DNA of 64,000 bases from Isochrysis galbana. Taxonomy: Eukaryota; Haptophyta; Isochrysidales; Isochrysidaceae. This document shows, piece after piece, positions 31,165 to 40,478 of the stretch (positions are counted from its first letter, which is position 1; every line of letters starts with the position of its first letter). The DNA is taken from assembly GCA_018136815.1 (NCBI GenBank), contig CM030931.1, positions 9,607,829-9,671,828 of the forward strand. The letters run 5' to 3'. The position numbers and the translations under genes are program-made. Under the pieces are notes generated by a model, which was not told the DNA's origin, made no database searches, and was given only the letters and a program-made list of their open reading frames with translations.

Positions 31165-31690
31165 CCTTGAGCCTCTCAACGCAAGCGACGATTGTCGAGG
31201 TCGGGATAATGAGGAGATGAGGAGAGGAAGCGAATGAGGTCGTGGCAGTCGGGGTCCTCAGCCTGTGCCTCCTTGAGCGCCTCGGCGTTGGGTGTACCGA
31301 CGTCGAGGTAGGAGAGGTTGATAGAATCCCTGGTCGTAGAGGACAACCTGGACGACCGTTCGTCAGCTTGCAAACTGGATGCCGTAGTGGTACGAGAACA
31401 AGAGGCGGCGACGGCTGGCGGCTGACCATCCGATGCCGTGGTGGAGCGGGAGTTAGGGACGACGGCGGCTAGTAGCTGCCCACCCCCCTGCTTAGGAGCG
31501 GACGTCTCCGACGTCCCATCGTCTGCAACCACCAAGCGTGACACGCCATCCGCGTCTTTGTGATTAGTGATTAGCGCCCGGCTTGTGCTCGACGGTGAAG
31601 CGATACTCGGACAACTTGAGCGCCCATCGCATCAGGCGCGACGCCGGCCCACCCTGGACGGTGCCAGAGAGGACCGGAGAGTTCCCGCGC
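31165..31690 (-). mobile_element. Ty3/Gypsy-like LTR retrotransposon fossil (RNase H end region)
   Basis: The minus strand shows the typical end of a Gypsy RNase H domain and the linker towards integrase (LSEYRFTVEHKPG, then a DxDxxSRL-type end and an acidic linker). No LTRs or other domains were found around it. It is a broken fragment, and its age cannot be given from one copy. Confidence 0.6.
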
Positions 31691-32160
31691 CTCGCCGCCT
31701 CCCACAGTCCCTCCAGCGCCCGCCCCCTCCCCGTTCCATTAGTTTTCCCTCTGTTCCTATAGTTTTCCCGAGGGTGCTCCCATCGTCCCGTGTGTTTTTC
31801 TGCTTTTCTCTGCTTCCCGCGACATCGCTAGGACGCCCCGCTCGTGCCCCCGTTCTGTCTCCTCGCTTGCCTCTGTTCGCCATGCCTGGCCATGGTTCGC
31901 CCGTGCCGTCCCGTGTGCTCCCGTCCCGTGTCGCCTCCGGTCGCTCGTCCCGCCCCTCTCGTCCCGCGACTCATACATCCCATGTTACAGACTCACAACC
32001 ACAACCTCACACAGACTCACCACAGCCACTACACAGCCCACCACAGCACGTTTACGTAATTGGGAACCGCAGAGAAACAAGCCGCTGTGCGCACGCACGG
32101 GGCACTGGTTCGTCAATCTGTCGCCAAAAACAGGTCATGTGGTAGATTTGTATATGGACA
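31690..32160 (+). repeat. Pro-rich ORF repeat (PR family), copy 1
   Basis: A C/T-rich leader (about 31,690-31,880) precedes an ATG at 31891 and a Pro/Ser/His-rich frame with THTSHVTDSQPQPHTDSPQP. The layout and the TSHV motif recur on the minus strand at 36,300-36,720 and 51,966-53,290. Unclassified element family. Confidence 0.4.
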
Positions 32161-32423
32161 TTTGATAGCTCAATTCGACTGATGTCCCACAATTGACGGA
32201 ACGACACCTCACCGCATCCGCATAGAGTATATAAAATACTCTGGATGCGACAGCGGTAGCGCGTGCGCGCTGCACGCGCTGCTATTAAAGGGCGGCTCCG
32301 CCGCCGCCCTACTCGCATGAGTATCCTGAATAGTGACTTTTCACTACCCAGACCTAGTGGGTAGGAGAGACGCCCCTACCCGCATGGAGGCATGGAGGTG
32401 GGTAGTGGAAATGGGTGGTGAGT

Positions 32424-32451
32424 AGCTGGGTATCTAGCTAGATACCCAGCT
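32424..32451. repeat. Perfect 28-bp palindrome
   Basis: AGCTGGGTATCTAG followed by its exact reverse complement. It lies about 180 bp upstream of the HU-like ORF. It could be a cruciform or a recognition site. Confidence 0.8.
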
Positions 32452-32631
32452 ATCCGGTTACTAGCCTTAGTCATGCGAGGGAGGGAAAAAAAAGACACGT
32501 TCCTCTGCCCGTCGCGCGGTGTTTTTTCTTTCGACCCCATTGGTAAACCCCGTTTCCCCACTTTCCAACACCCTCCAACTCCAACTCTCCTCCTGCAACG
32601 CTCATGAGTAGCTGTGTCAGCAAGAACGTGA

Positions 32632-32829
32632 ATGAAGACGCAAGGCGACCTCGCCAAACGGGTTGCGTCCAAAGTGGCGGGTGTGAGCGAAGGTGACGCG
32701 CTCAAGGTGCTGCGCGCGCTTAGCGCGGCTCTGGTCGGCGACCTCAGCCGCGGCATCTGCGTGCGGCTGCGCAGCCTGGGCCTGGGCACGCTCCAACGAC
32801 ACCTTTCGCAGTTCTCCCCCGATTACTAG
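32632..32829 (+). CDS. HU/IHF-like small protein, N-terminal half (65 aa)
   Basis: ATG at 32632, right after an in-frame TGA; stop at 32827-32829. MKTQGDLAKRVASKVAGVSE and GDALKVLRALSAALVGDLSR, then GICVRLRSLGLGTLQRH, align by pattern with the two helices and first strands of bacterial HU/IHF (K-x2-L-x3-VA, DA-x2-VL, G-x2-V-x-L-x3-G-x-GT). The DNA-gripping beta arm (R-x-G-R-NP) is missing: the family is about 90 aa, this is 65. A further exon with the arm was not found. It sits in repeat-rich DNA, so it may be part of a mobile element or a displaced organellar-type gene fragment. Confidence 0.45.
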   Translation: MKTQGDLAKRVASKVAGVSEGDALKVLRALSAALVGDLSRGICVRLRSLGLGTLQRHLSQFSPDY

Positions 32830-32849
32830 TGTAGACGGTCTGTTTATGT

Positions 32850-33170
32850 TAGTCTTTTGTCTTTTGTGTCGTCGTTTTTTGTTCTCTGTTCCGTCCCCTT
32901 TCGTGATCCGCGCCTGTCCTGTTGCCCCCACCATGTTTGCCCCTGCCGTCACTCAGTTCGCGTCCGAGCACTCGGGAGAGGTCCACGCCGGGCCTGGCAC
33001 CCCGGCACCCCTCCCTCGTCTCATCCCGTCCCGGTTCCGCCCACGCTTAGCTCCCCCCGTTTCTCCTTGTCCCCATGAAGGCATACATGCGTCCATTCCC
33101 ACCCTTTGCACACGCACTCCACAGCGCACTCGCACTCCTCCACAACACACCAGAATCTTCAGATGTTTTT
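32850..33170 (+). other. Leader-like C/T-rich stretch
   Basis: Resembles the PR-family leader in composition (TTTTGTCTTTTGTGTCG, CATGTTTGCCCCTGCCG). The frame from ATG 32932 is Pro/Thr-rich without domain. No supported gene. Confidence 0.3.
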
Positions 33171-33174
33171 TTCA

Positions 33175-33400
33175 TTAGTATTGGTTGTAGTTGGCATTGA
33201 TGAAGCGACTAATTTGTTCGGTTTGGCTGTGCCCACGTTTAGACTTGGCCCGCCTGCCGAACCAGGGCACTGCGAACTTAGTGGTCTTGTTGCCACCGGG
33301 TACGACAGAACACAATCCCGGGCCCAGCAACTTTGCTAGACGTGCGTACAAGTACATGGCAGGTAGCGAAGCCGCACGGCAAAAGTGCGACAAGGAGAAA
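33175..33400 (-). CDS. Possible terminal exon, unrecognised
   Basis: A minus-strand frame ending at 33175 reads …KTTKFAVPWFGRRAKSKRGH and SQTEQISRFINANYNQY, which looks coding rather than random. It could be a separate small gene or an alternative last exon of the membrane protein at 33513-34328. No splice pair was established. Confidence 0.25.
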
Positions 33401-33512
33401 GACAAAGACATAGCCTTGCTTCTTGAGAACAATCATGACGCACGAGTATGCAGAAGATTGGGTTTCCCCATTTGCAGCAGGCAACTGACCGACTGATTTG
33501 GTAGCAAGAGCT

Positions 33513-34328
33513 CTACACAACACCCACAGTTTGTCTCCGATGATTGGGATTTGAGGAGCGCTTTGGTCTAACCGTGTAGTAGTCTATTCCCGCTTTGCCA
33601 AGCATTCGTGAAAAGCTACGCCTGGTCTCGACGTGCACGAACCAGAATGGTGCATGAAGAGCACCCCAACGAACGATCCATCGTAAATTCCCGGGATCAA
33701 TCCCAGCTAGGCGCGAAAGTGAGGTTGCGGCGAGCATCAGCGATGATGCTGTGAGGACAATTGGTATGGTGGCAGGCATGACGTAAGCAAGCGCAGTCAA
33801 TAGCCGATGCACATACAGACTGAAGCTCCACTCGCCGTGTGCGTGCGCCCGGCAGTCGGCTGCACATCCGAGGAAATGTGCTATACTCAGAAGCCACAGC
33901 AGCGATGCCACATGCGAGGTCAGAACGGGAGGTGCCCATTTGCGGCTGGTAGCACCAAGAATGATGGTTGCGGTTGTCAAGACAACACCACGCGCAAGGC
34001 CAAGCGGCGGGTGAAGACCACGGTTGATGCGCAATCCCGCCCAAACACACGCTACGACAAACACAAGCCAAGGAGCGAAGATCGTGCCGCCGCCAAAGTC
34101 GTCTAAATTTATCTGTGAGAGCGGCTGGAGGTAACGGCGTATTGTCGCTGCTTCTGCACGTGAGAGGAAAGAGAGACCCAGACCGCATGCTTGGCTGAAG
34201 AGGAGCACGATGGCGGCGGGAGATCTAATAAGCTGCCACGGCGTGTGAGACAAGGTGATCGCATCGGCGAGCAGGACTGCGGCGGCGAGCGAGGTGAAGA
34301 GGGAGGGGAGCTCAGCGCGACCGTCCAT
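33513..34328 (-). CDS. Polytopic membrane protein, unrecognised, 271 aa
   Basis: Single exon, ATG at 34328. About six to seven hydrophobic segments: LFTSLAAAVLLADAITL, SPAAIVLLFSQACGLGLSFL, FAPWLVFVVACVWAGL, GVVLTTATIILGA, VASLLWLLSIAHFLGCAA, LTALAYVMPATIPIVLTASS. A short conserved-looking stretch, HAPFWFVHVETRRSFSRMLG, precedes a basic tail. No family recognised. It is head-to-head with the apyrase gene with 383 bp between the start codons, so a shared promoter is likely. Confidence 0.6.
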   Translation of the reverse strand: MDGRAELPSLFTSLAAAVLLADAITLSHTPWQLIRSPAAIVLLFSQACGLGLSFLSRAEAATIRRYLQPLSQINLDDFGGGTIFAPWLVFVVACVWAGLRINRGLHPPLGLARGVVLTTATIILGATSRKWAPPVLTSHVASLLWLLSIAHFLGCAADCRAHAHGEWSFSLYVHRLLTALAYVMPATIPIVLTASSLMLAATSLSRLAGIDPGNLRWIVRWGALHAPFWFVHVETRRSFSRMLGKAGIDYYTVRPKRSSNPNHRRQTVGVV

Positions 34329-34711
34329 CGTGCGCGCTCGCTTCGGCCTTCGGAACACGCCGCCCGCCCGTCATCGCTTCTTGAACTTATCGATACAGGT
34401 AGAGTACTAAAAGACTAACTAGAGCTACGCTAGAGTAGGAGAAAAGTTGGGGTCAAAAGAGGGTTCTCGTTGAGAAATCTAGTCTTGTAGAGCATCTAGT
34501 TCGATAGAATCCCTAGCCACATAAAGTCCACCGGACGAGCCAACCGCGCGCACTCGTGCTTCTTTACCAACTACTTGGGTCGCAGCTACTGTCCCCTCTT
34601 CTCTTCTCTTCTTTCCTCTTCCACCTCCCCTCCCCCCCCCCCTCCCCTCTTGGCGGCGGGCGAAACGGAGCTCCCACGCGCTGCCTGCTCTCTACCCCGC
34701 CCCCGATCTCC
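34329..34711. promoter_or_regulatory. Bidirectional promoter region
   Basis: Between two divergent genes. It contains GGTAGAGTACTAAAAGACTA and AGAGCTACGCTAGAGTAGGA (34,398-34,440), two copies of the TAGAGTA motif, then a C/T-rich stretch in front of the apyrase ATG. Confidence 0.45.
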
Positions 34712-36055
34712 ATGGGGGGCGGCGGCAAGTACAGCTCGTTCTCGTCGACACCGCTCCCCATATGGCAGCGGCCTATCCATCGACGCAGGCGGCGCAGTCA
34801 CATCTACGCTCTCGCTATGGCGGGGCTCATCTGCTTCACCGTGAGCTTGCTGCTGCTCAGGCACCACTCAGTGCCTATGCGTACGCACGGGCTGCACATG
34901 CGAGTCCAGCAGGATTACGAGCGCGGCACGTCGCCGATGTCAGAGCGTGATGCGCTTAGAGCAATGTATTCGGAGGCGCATGCGGCCTCGTTGCTTCAAA
35001 CAGCCAGATGCCGACCCGGATCGCGGCAGTATACATTGCTTCTCGTTGCAGACCAAGATGAAGGTGCAGCCAACCAGTCGACGGGTGACCTGCAGTCTAC
35101 GTTGCGTCGCGGAGTCCTTTGTGAGTCCATTGATGATCATCATAGCACCGACCCATCCTTCTCCGTCGTGTGGGCGGACAGCGTGACGCTTAATTCACGG
35201 CTCTCTCTCGCAGGTCGAGGCATGGAGCTTTCTACTCTTACTTGGTTTGGTGATCGGCTACTGTCGTGCGATGACCGTACTGGAATTATTTTCGAAATCC
35301 GCGGAGGTTCTGCACAGCCGCGGCACATTCTGACCAGCACGACACCCGGTGGGCAGTTCAAATGTGAGTGGGCAGCCGTACGGAGGGGCCTGCTTTACAT
35401 CGGCGGGATTGGTCGGCCTTTTCGCATCCCAGTCGATCCCAATAATCCCGCAGCCGGCTATAAAGTGGGTGGGAATGACATGGTGGTCTCTATCGACACT
35501 GCTGGGACCATTTCATATCATAATTTTTCGGCGGTGTATGGCGAGCTCTGCCGCGCGGCCGGCTGTGGGCCCAACGGATACCTTACACACGAGGCCGCTG
35601 CGTGGATTGAGGGATCGAAAGGTGGCGATGGCATGTGGATATTTGCGCCCCGCAGATTCTCGGTGGAGCCTTTCGACGAGGTCATGGATGAGATGCGCGG
35701 TGGCCATTCCATCCTGCGATACATTGTTCCGGGAGGACACGATGGAGCCCTTGATGGTGGGGGCAATGGCGCTGGACGCGCGAGCGCGGTGCGTTTCGCT
35801 TCAGACCGCAGTGACAGTCCCATGTCTACGGGAGGCCCCGATGGCTTCGACCCTCGTGGAATCTCGTCTATTCGGCAGCTGCCTGGGAGCACAGAAATTT
35901 TAGTTGCGCTGAAGACCGAGGAAGTAGGCGGCCGTGTAGCGAGCTATCTTTCCGTCATGCGATCGAATGGTCAAATCCTGTTGCCGGACGTGTTGGTCGC
36001 AGAGGGTTTCAAGTTTGAAGGCCTCGAGCTCTCATCGGCGATGCTGGTGCCATGA
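34712..36055 (+). CDS. Calcium-dependent apyrase (CANT1/soluble apyrase family)
   Basis: 447 aa from ATG 34712; the frame is open further upstream without a better start. The enzyme hydrolyses UDP/GDP and other nucleoside di- and triphosphates with Ca2+. In animals CANT1 works in the ER/Golgi, supporting glycosylation by removing UDP. A short basic cytosolic tail (RRRRRSH) and a membrane anchor at about 31-49 predict a type II protein facing the lumen. Family blocks in order: GRGMELSTLTWFGDRLLSCD (169-188), FKCEWAAV (216-223), LLYIGGIGRPF, GYLTHEAAAW (289-298), WIFAPRRFS (309-317), RGISSIRQLPGSTEILVALK, KFEGLELSSAM. A Gly-rich insert lies near residues 345-355. The intact single exon and all blocks make this a confident call. 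Confidence 0.9.
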   Translation: MGGGGKYSSFSSTPLPIWQRPIHRRRRRSHIYALAMAGLICFTVSLLLLRHHSVPMRTHGLHMRVQQDYERGTSPMSERDALRAMYSEAHAASLLQTARCRPGSRQYTLLLVADQDEGAANQSTGDLQSTLRRGVLCESIDDHHSTDPSFSVVWADSVTLNSRLSLAGRGMELSTLTWFGDRLLSCDDRTGIIFEIRGGSAQPRHILTSTTPGGQFKCEWAAVRRGLLYIGGIGRPFRIPVDPNNPAAGYKVGGNDMVVSIDTAGTISYHNFSAVYGELCRAAGCGPNGYLTHEAAAWIEGSKGGDGMWIFAPRRFSVEPFDEVMDEMRGGHSILRYIVPGGHDGALDGGGNGAGRASAVRFASDRSDSPMSTGGPDGFDPRGISSIRQLPGSTEILVALKTEEVGGRVASYLSVMRSNGQILLPDVLVAEGFKFEGLELSSAMLVP

Positions 36056-36230
36056 GTATGTACCTGGGTTTAGGGTGCGCTGCTGCGGTTTCAAATGGTC
36101 CAACTCCACATGGCAGGTATGAAAAACATTAACGGCTCTGAGCTACTAGCACTGCGGGTCCAAGCACAACTGCACACGCTATTGCTATTGTATTATGGCT
36201 GCTGCAACCGCCATTCCACCCCTAGATCAC

Positions 36231-36295
36231 AACTAAGTTATACTTGGTTCACACGAGCCCCCCCCCCCCCCCACTCCTCCCCCACTGCAAGGGAG
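36231..36295 (+). mobile_element. F1 head fragment
   Basis: Hairpin AACTAAGTTATACTTGGTT at 36231-36249, a C run, then CTCCTCCCCCACTGCAAGGG. It is cut after 60 bp and joined to PR-family sequence in antisense. Confidence 0.6.
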
Positions 36296-36299
36296 GTGT

Positions 36300-36720
36300 G
36301 GTGGATCGAGTGGAGCTGTGGCTGTGGTGTCACTGGGTGTGAGTGAGAGATGAGACATACATGAGAAGTTTGGCCCACATGGGGCATGGAGAGCGAGCGA
36401 CGGGGAACAGGGGGAACACGTGGGGACAGGACGGATAGCATGGGCACGCCCTCGGACATCACGGCGCACTGAGGCACGAGGGCGGGGACGGGAGCAGACG
36501 GGAAGAGCACGGAGGGCGCTCGAGCGATGGCGCAGAGCGTACGGAAGACACGGAGGGAAAGCACGTCACGCGCGGGGGGGGGGGGGACGCGCGGGAAACT
36601 AATAGACGGAAAGGGGGTCGGGAACTCATGGAAGCACTCGGGGAATAGGCGGGAAGGGAAAGAGGGGAGGGGGCTTCCGCGGGGGGAGCCGACGGGACGG
36701 CGCGGGGAGAGCCCCTAGGC
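36300..36720 (-). repeat. PR family, copy 2 (antisense)
   Basis: The minus strand shows the C/T-rich leader with CCGCGGAAGCCCCCTCC and CCCGAGTGCTTCCATGAG, shared with 53,060-53,130. An ATG and Pro/Ser-rich frame with TSHVCLISHSHPVTPQPQLH follow. A shortened version of 51,966-53,290. Confidence 0.5.
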
Positions 36721-36733
36721 TGTGGCGCACGAC

Positions 36734-36985
36734 ATGGAGCGATTCGATGCAACGGCCTGGCTGGTGCACTACAAAACTGATATGAGCTTCAAGGGCACCT
36801 TCCAGCAATCTGAGTGGGGTCCATGGGAGGAGGTGTGGCTGGATGATTGCAATGAGTCTGGCATTGATACACGCGGCCGGCGGCGGCGAGTGCTCCGCAC
36901 TGTGGCAGCTGGTGTCCAGTTCATGCATAGCGGGTGCTTGACATTTGTGTTGACCCTGGCTTGGAGTCATTTCTCAACCTGCTGA
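36734..36985 (+). CDS. Unrecognised ORF, 83 aa
   Basis: ATG at 36734, stop at 36983-36985. MERFDATAWLVHYKTDMSFK and QQSEWGPWEEVWLDDCNESG have the amino-acid balance of real protein. It is followed by weak sequence. It could be the first exon of a transposon gene, since a hAT fragment lies on the opposite strand 350 bp further on. Confidence 0.25.
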   Translation: MERFDATAWLVHYKTDMSFKGTFQQSEWGPWEEVWLDDCNESGIDTRGRRRRVLRTVAAGVQFMHSGCLTFVLTLAWSHFSTC

Positions 36986-37329
36986 TTAGGCAATGGATGA
37001 CGTCTTCTCGGCTATGCAAAAGACGAATTTTGGGAGGCAATCCAGCACCGACACGAAGGCTGTGTGGGCTACATTGGGGCAGTGGCATGGCTCGCATCAA
37101 TTGGCTAGTGACGTGCGCACGGCGCCAGTGACGTTTGACGAACCACACATGCGCGGCAAGCAGCTCGGGATTGGCATGCAATCATGGGGTACGATGTGGC
37201 ACACCTTGCTCAAATTTGCAACATGGCATCCACCTCGAGAGGCTAACGCTGCTCCACGTCGACAGTTTGCGCCACCGCCAGCAAGAGACAACAAGAAGCA
37301 GCATCAACTAATAACAACAACGAACTCAA

Positions 37330-37690
37330 TCAACCTACGACCGGTTTGTTATAGCGACTCATTGAGGAGACTTGGAGAAGATCAGAAAGCGCGCAGGTTT
37401 GTTGATCACCGTACATCACACGGAGCAAAGCAAAGACACGTTCACACGATGCGGAGTTGGGAGAAATGGCAAGGACAATTTGTGCCGCCGCGCGCGCGAG
37501 AGCGAGGGGGGGGGGGGGGGGGGGGGAGGGAGGGGTGTGCGCGCGGGCTTCGATGTGCGCGCGCGGGCTCCGCAGCTGTATGTGGCGTCGATGCCGCAGT
37601 TGCAGTTGGAGTGAAGGTGTGTGCGTGCAGTGCAGGTGCCTGCTTATTTTTCCCGATAACATGGGTGGTGTGCCCCACCACTTGATCAAT
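37330..37690 (-). mobile_element. hAT transposase C-terminal fragment
   Basis: On the minus strand IKWWGTPP is followed, after an insert of about 60 codons with a G/C homopolymer, by IVLAISPNSASCERVFALLR. That is the hAT dimerisation signature (WW ... LA..IL.I...SA..ERVFS). DLLQVSSMSRYNKPVVG then ends the frame. The upstream catalytic part and the TIRs were not found; it is a relic. Confidence 0.65.
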
Positions 37691-37779
37691 TTTGGCTCTC
37701 AACTTGCAATCCCACGCGAGCACGATCAACAGCCACCTTGGCGGGCTACTGGCCGCCCAGCGCGCCCCGTTCACCGTGT

Positions 37780-38070
37780 CTTCACCTGCACCTGCAGTTC
37801 CTGCACTCTCACCTTCACCTGCACCTTCACTGAAGAAAAAACTTCGGACCAGCACCTTCCCAGTTGGAAAAATTTTTTATTGGAGGGGAGGAGGGGGCGA
37901 GGGGTCGCGGGGGCGCGGGGGGGGGGGGGGGGGGGGGGCGTCGGGGGGGGGGGGGGGCAACTGGCCCAAATTTCGCCTCGGCGCTCCGCGCCACCCCCCA
38001 AATTTCGTCGAAAAATTCGTTTTCGTTTACTTACCCAAATTACGCAAAAAATTCGCGAAACTCTGGCCAT
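37780..38070 (+). repeat. AAATTTCG repeat block with G runs
   Basis: Cys/Thr-like codon repeats (CTTCACCTGCACCTGCA) and the TTCCCAGTTGGAAAAATTTT block are followed by long G runs and CCCAAATTTCG/AAAATTCG short repeats. Same family as 7,618-7,910 and 23,110-23,240. The stretch 38,070-38,583 shows no gene and is the 5' region of the sialidase. Confidence 0.5.
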
Positions 38071-38583
38071 GCCCAACCTCCAACCTCCTACGCCTTCCGG
38101 CGACCGGCTGCTTTGTTGGATCGCTCAGGCTCTGGTGGTTGTGTTCACGGGATTGGAGCGTTGCGTGTTCTGGGGGTTTTGTGTTGCGTGGGCCTGGGTC
38201 GGGGAGTTTGCTCACTTTTAAGCGAGTTTCTCCGCCATTCCGAGAGCATGCGCCACTAGGGTCAGGTTCCTGCTTGCCTCGAGGGAGTTTTTATTGTTGG
38301 TTCGGAATAAGGGTGTGCTATTGTAAGCTCTCCCACATCCTTAATTTTAGGTTTTCTTCCGAGGGGGTGGGAGGAGAGGGCGCGCGCGGGACCCGCCCCG
38401 CCCCCTCCTTTGCCCTCTTTCGCTGTGCTCTCTCCCCCCCTTTCTCCCCGCAGACCCAGCCAGCGCTCGCGCCACGCGGCGCGTCCACCCGCGTCAGCAC
38501 GCGCCCTTTACCCGCCCAGCTCGTGAGCGCCCGATCCCCGATACGCTCGACCGCCGCACTTCCTTTCCCTGTCTCCGCCTTGG

Positions 38584-40020
38584 ATGGGCACCTCTGGCAG
38601 CTGCCTCACGCCAAACGGCAAGCCGGACAAGAGCCTGGTCTACCGGACAGATGTTTTCTGGAACGGACTGGCCAGGTACCCCTTCTTTCGCATCCCTGCT
38701 CTCGTCCAGCTTGGCGCGCCCAACAGCAGCAACCTCCTTGCATTTGCGGAGGCACGCTTCGGCATTGGCGACGCTGGACGGATCGACCTGGTCTACAGGC
38801 AGTCGTTCGACGGTGGTAGATCGTGGGAGCCGAAGAATGGGGTGAACTTATTAAGTAGGGCAGGGCAGCTCGGTGACCCCGCGCTCCGCGGCGGCACCAT
38901 CGGCAATGCCGTACCGGTCTACCTGCCGGCTGCGCGAAGGCTGCTTGTGCTCGCCTGCTCCAACGGCCGCGCAGCAACTGAGTCGGCGATCCGGAAGGGC
39001 TATGCGTCGGCCGCGGCGACACGACGTGTTTGGCTGTTCTCGGCAACCGTCGATGAATCGGGGAAAGCGAACTGGGACAGCTTGCCGCGTGAGCTCACCA
39101 CAATGGTTAAGCGGCCCTCTTGGAGATGGTATGCCACCGGGCCTGGTGTTGGCGTTGTGCTCGCAAATGGCACCATCGCCGTTCCTTGCAATCATGCTGG
39201 AGGGTCGGACTCCGGAGACGAGGGTGACCGCTCACATATCATCGTTTCCCACGACGGTGGAGAAACTTGGAGCATCATTGACGGCTTCGCCGGTGCAAAT
39301 ACGAATGAGGCGACTCTTGTGCAATTGGCGAATGGTGAAGTGTTGCTCCAATCGCGTGAAGTGCGCGCAGGGCCGCGTTGGATGCATTCCATAGATCCCC
39401 ACAATATGGGCTTGCTCAAATCCTTCCGAACGACCACGCTGAAAGAACCTCCCTCTAGTGGAGTCCAAGCGGCGCTCGTGACTCCTCCATACATTGGTCG
39501 CAGCAGCGCGGAAGTCTTGCGCGGTTCAACCTCGCCTGGTCCTCTCTTCAACTCCAAGCCGGACTCGTCCCGGCGGCGCGAACGGCTGACGATCTTCCGT
39601 TCCGACGACGGTGGCGCTACATGGCCACGCCACTTCCTAGTCCACAACGGCTCATCCGCCTACTCGTCACTCGTCTTCCTGCGCGGAGGTGACGGTGCGG
39701 GCGATGGCGATGGCGGCCATCCCGAAACGCAGGACGGGTTGTTGTGGCTCATCTTGGCTTGGTGGTGTTGGGCTCGCGACACGGTGAAAGGATCGGCTAT
39801 TGAAGAGAAGAACGCCACCAGTGAGATTGTGGCAGAGCATCAGAGCTCTGATGCCCGCGCACTCGGGGTGCTCTTTGAGAGTGGCGGCTGGTACAGCTGG
39901 TCTTGTATGGTTGAGTGGATCTCCTTCCTGGCTGACTCGCCGCTATTCTTCTCCCAGAGAATATCGTTTGCGCGTGTGGTTCTTGGACCAGATTCCCCAC
40001 TAGGCTCATGTGAGACATGA
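38584..40020 (+). CDS. Exo-alpha-sialidase (GH33-type beta-propeller)
   Basis: 478 aa from ATG 38584. The family removes terminal sialic (or related nonulosonic) acids from glycans. Motifs: YPFFRIPAL (first Arg R36 of the arginine triad in FRIP), LLAFAEARFG (55-60), Asp boxes SFDGGRSW (74-81), SHDGGETW (222-229), SDDGGATW (340-347), second Arg in LLQSREVRAG, and the nucleophile region SSAYSSLVFL (Tyr360). The C-terminal GVLFESGG...RISFARVVL block is split by about 22 residues that read like a retained 67-bp intron (GTACAGCT...TTCTCCCAG), yet excision would break the frame, so that boundary is unresolved. No signal peptide at this start; an upstream exon may supply one. Confidence 0.85.
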   Translation: MGTSGSCLTPNGKPDKSLVYRTDVFWNGLARYPFFRIPALVQLGAPNSSNLLAFAEARFGIGDAGRIDLVYRQSFDGGRSWEPKNGVNLLSRAGQLGDPALRGGTIGNAVPVYLPAARRLLVLACSNGRAATESAIRKGYASAAATRRVWLFSATVDESGKANWDSLPRELTTMVKRPSWRWYATGPGVGVVLANGTIAVPCNHAGGSDSGDEGDRSHIIVSHDGGETWSIIDGFAGANTNEATLVQLANGEVLLQSREVRAGPRWMHSIDPHNMGLLKSFRTTTLKEPPSSGVQAALVTPPYIGRSSAEVLRGSTSPGPLFNSKPDSSRRRERLTIFRSDDGGATWPRHFLVHNGSSAYSSLVFLRGGDGAGDGDGGHPETQDGLLWLILAWWCWARDTVKGSAIEEKNATSEIVAEHQSSDARALGVLFESGGWYSWSCMVEWISFLADSPLFFSQRISFARVVLGPDSPLGSCET

Positions 40021-40478
40021 GAGACTTTGTGGTGGGCTTTCCGATGCAACTTGCTAGGCAACTTGGATCTCATCACGTGCTACGATGAGGCTTCTGTGCT
40101 CCTTTGTTGCGGCTCAGCCGTCTTCTCAATATCCGACCGGTGGATTTTACAACTCCAAGAGGGTCGCCTTCTACTCTCGACCTGCCTTTCGTGGGCTTCA
40201 ACTTAACTTGCCATTTGCTTGCATGCGTCGTCGTCTGTTCAGCGCAAAAATCAGAAGCGCTAGACACATCGGATCCCGCCCGTTTCGATGGCTCCGTCTG
40301 GTGGACCCCACGTGTTAGTCGCTGTTCTCACAACGTGAGCTCAGTGTGTCGTGCACAACTATTGCGAAGTGCAAGTGCCGTGGTCCAAGTCCGGCGTGAT
40401 GCTCTGTGTTAGTAATAATAACAATAACGAGCCCCTGCGTTATGCGTTATCATACCTGAAAGCGGGTTTCAATTTTCA

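Larger units (their letters stand above)
29376..31165 (+). mobile_element. F4 repeat copy, interrupted by a TIR transposon
   Basis: 29,376-29,423 plus 30,829-31,165 align with the reverse complement of 49,260-48,560, sharing ACTGAGCRTTAGTACCACTA, CTCAGCGCACYTGCCCG, CTCCCCTCGC-type, GAGGCGGACCGA and GAGAAATAAATGACTGCG blocks. In the second copy the site is empty, proving the insertion. Probable 3' region of a retroelement; class not shown. Confidence 0.65.

Noticed and set aside
39892-39958. 67-bp intron in the sialidase
   Set aside because: GT...AG borders look good, but excision would put a stop in frame, so it was left in the CDS and flagged.
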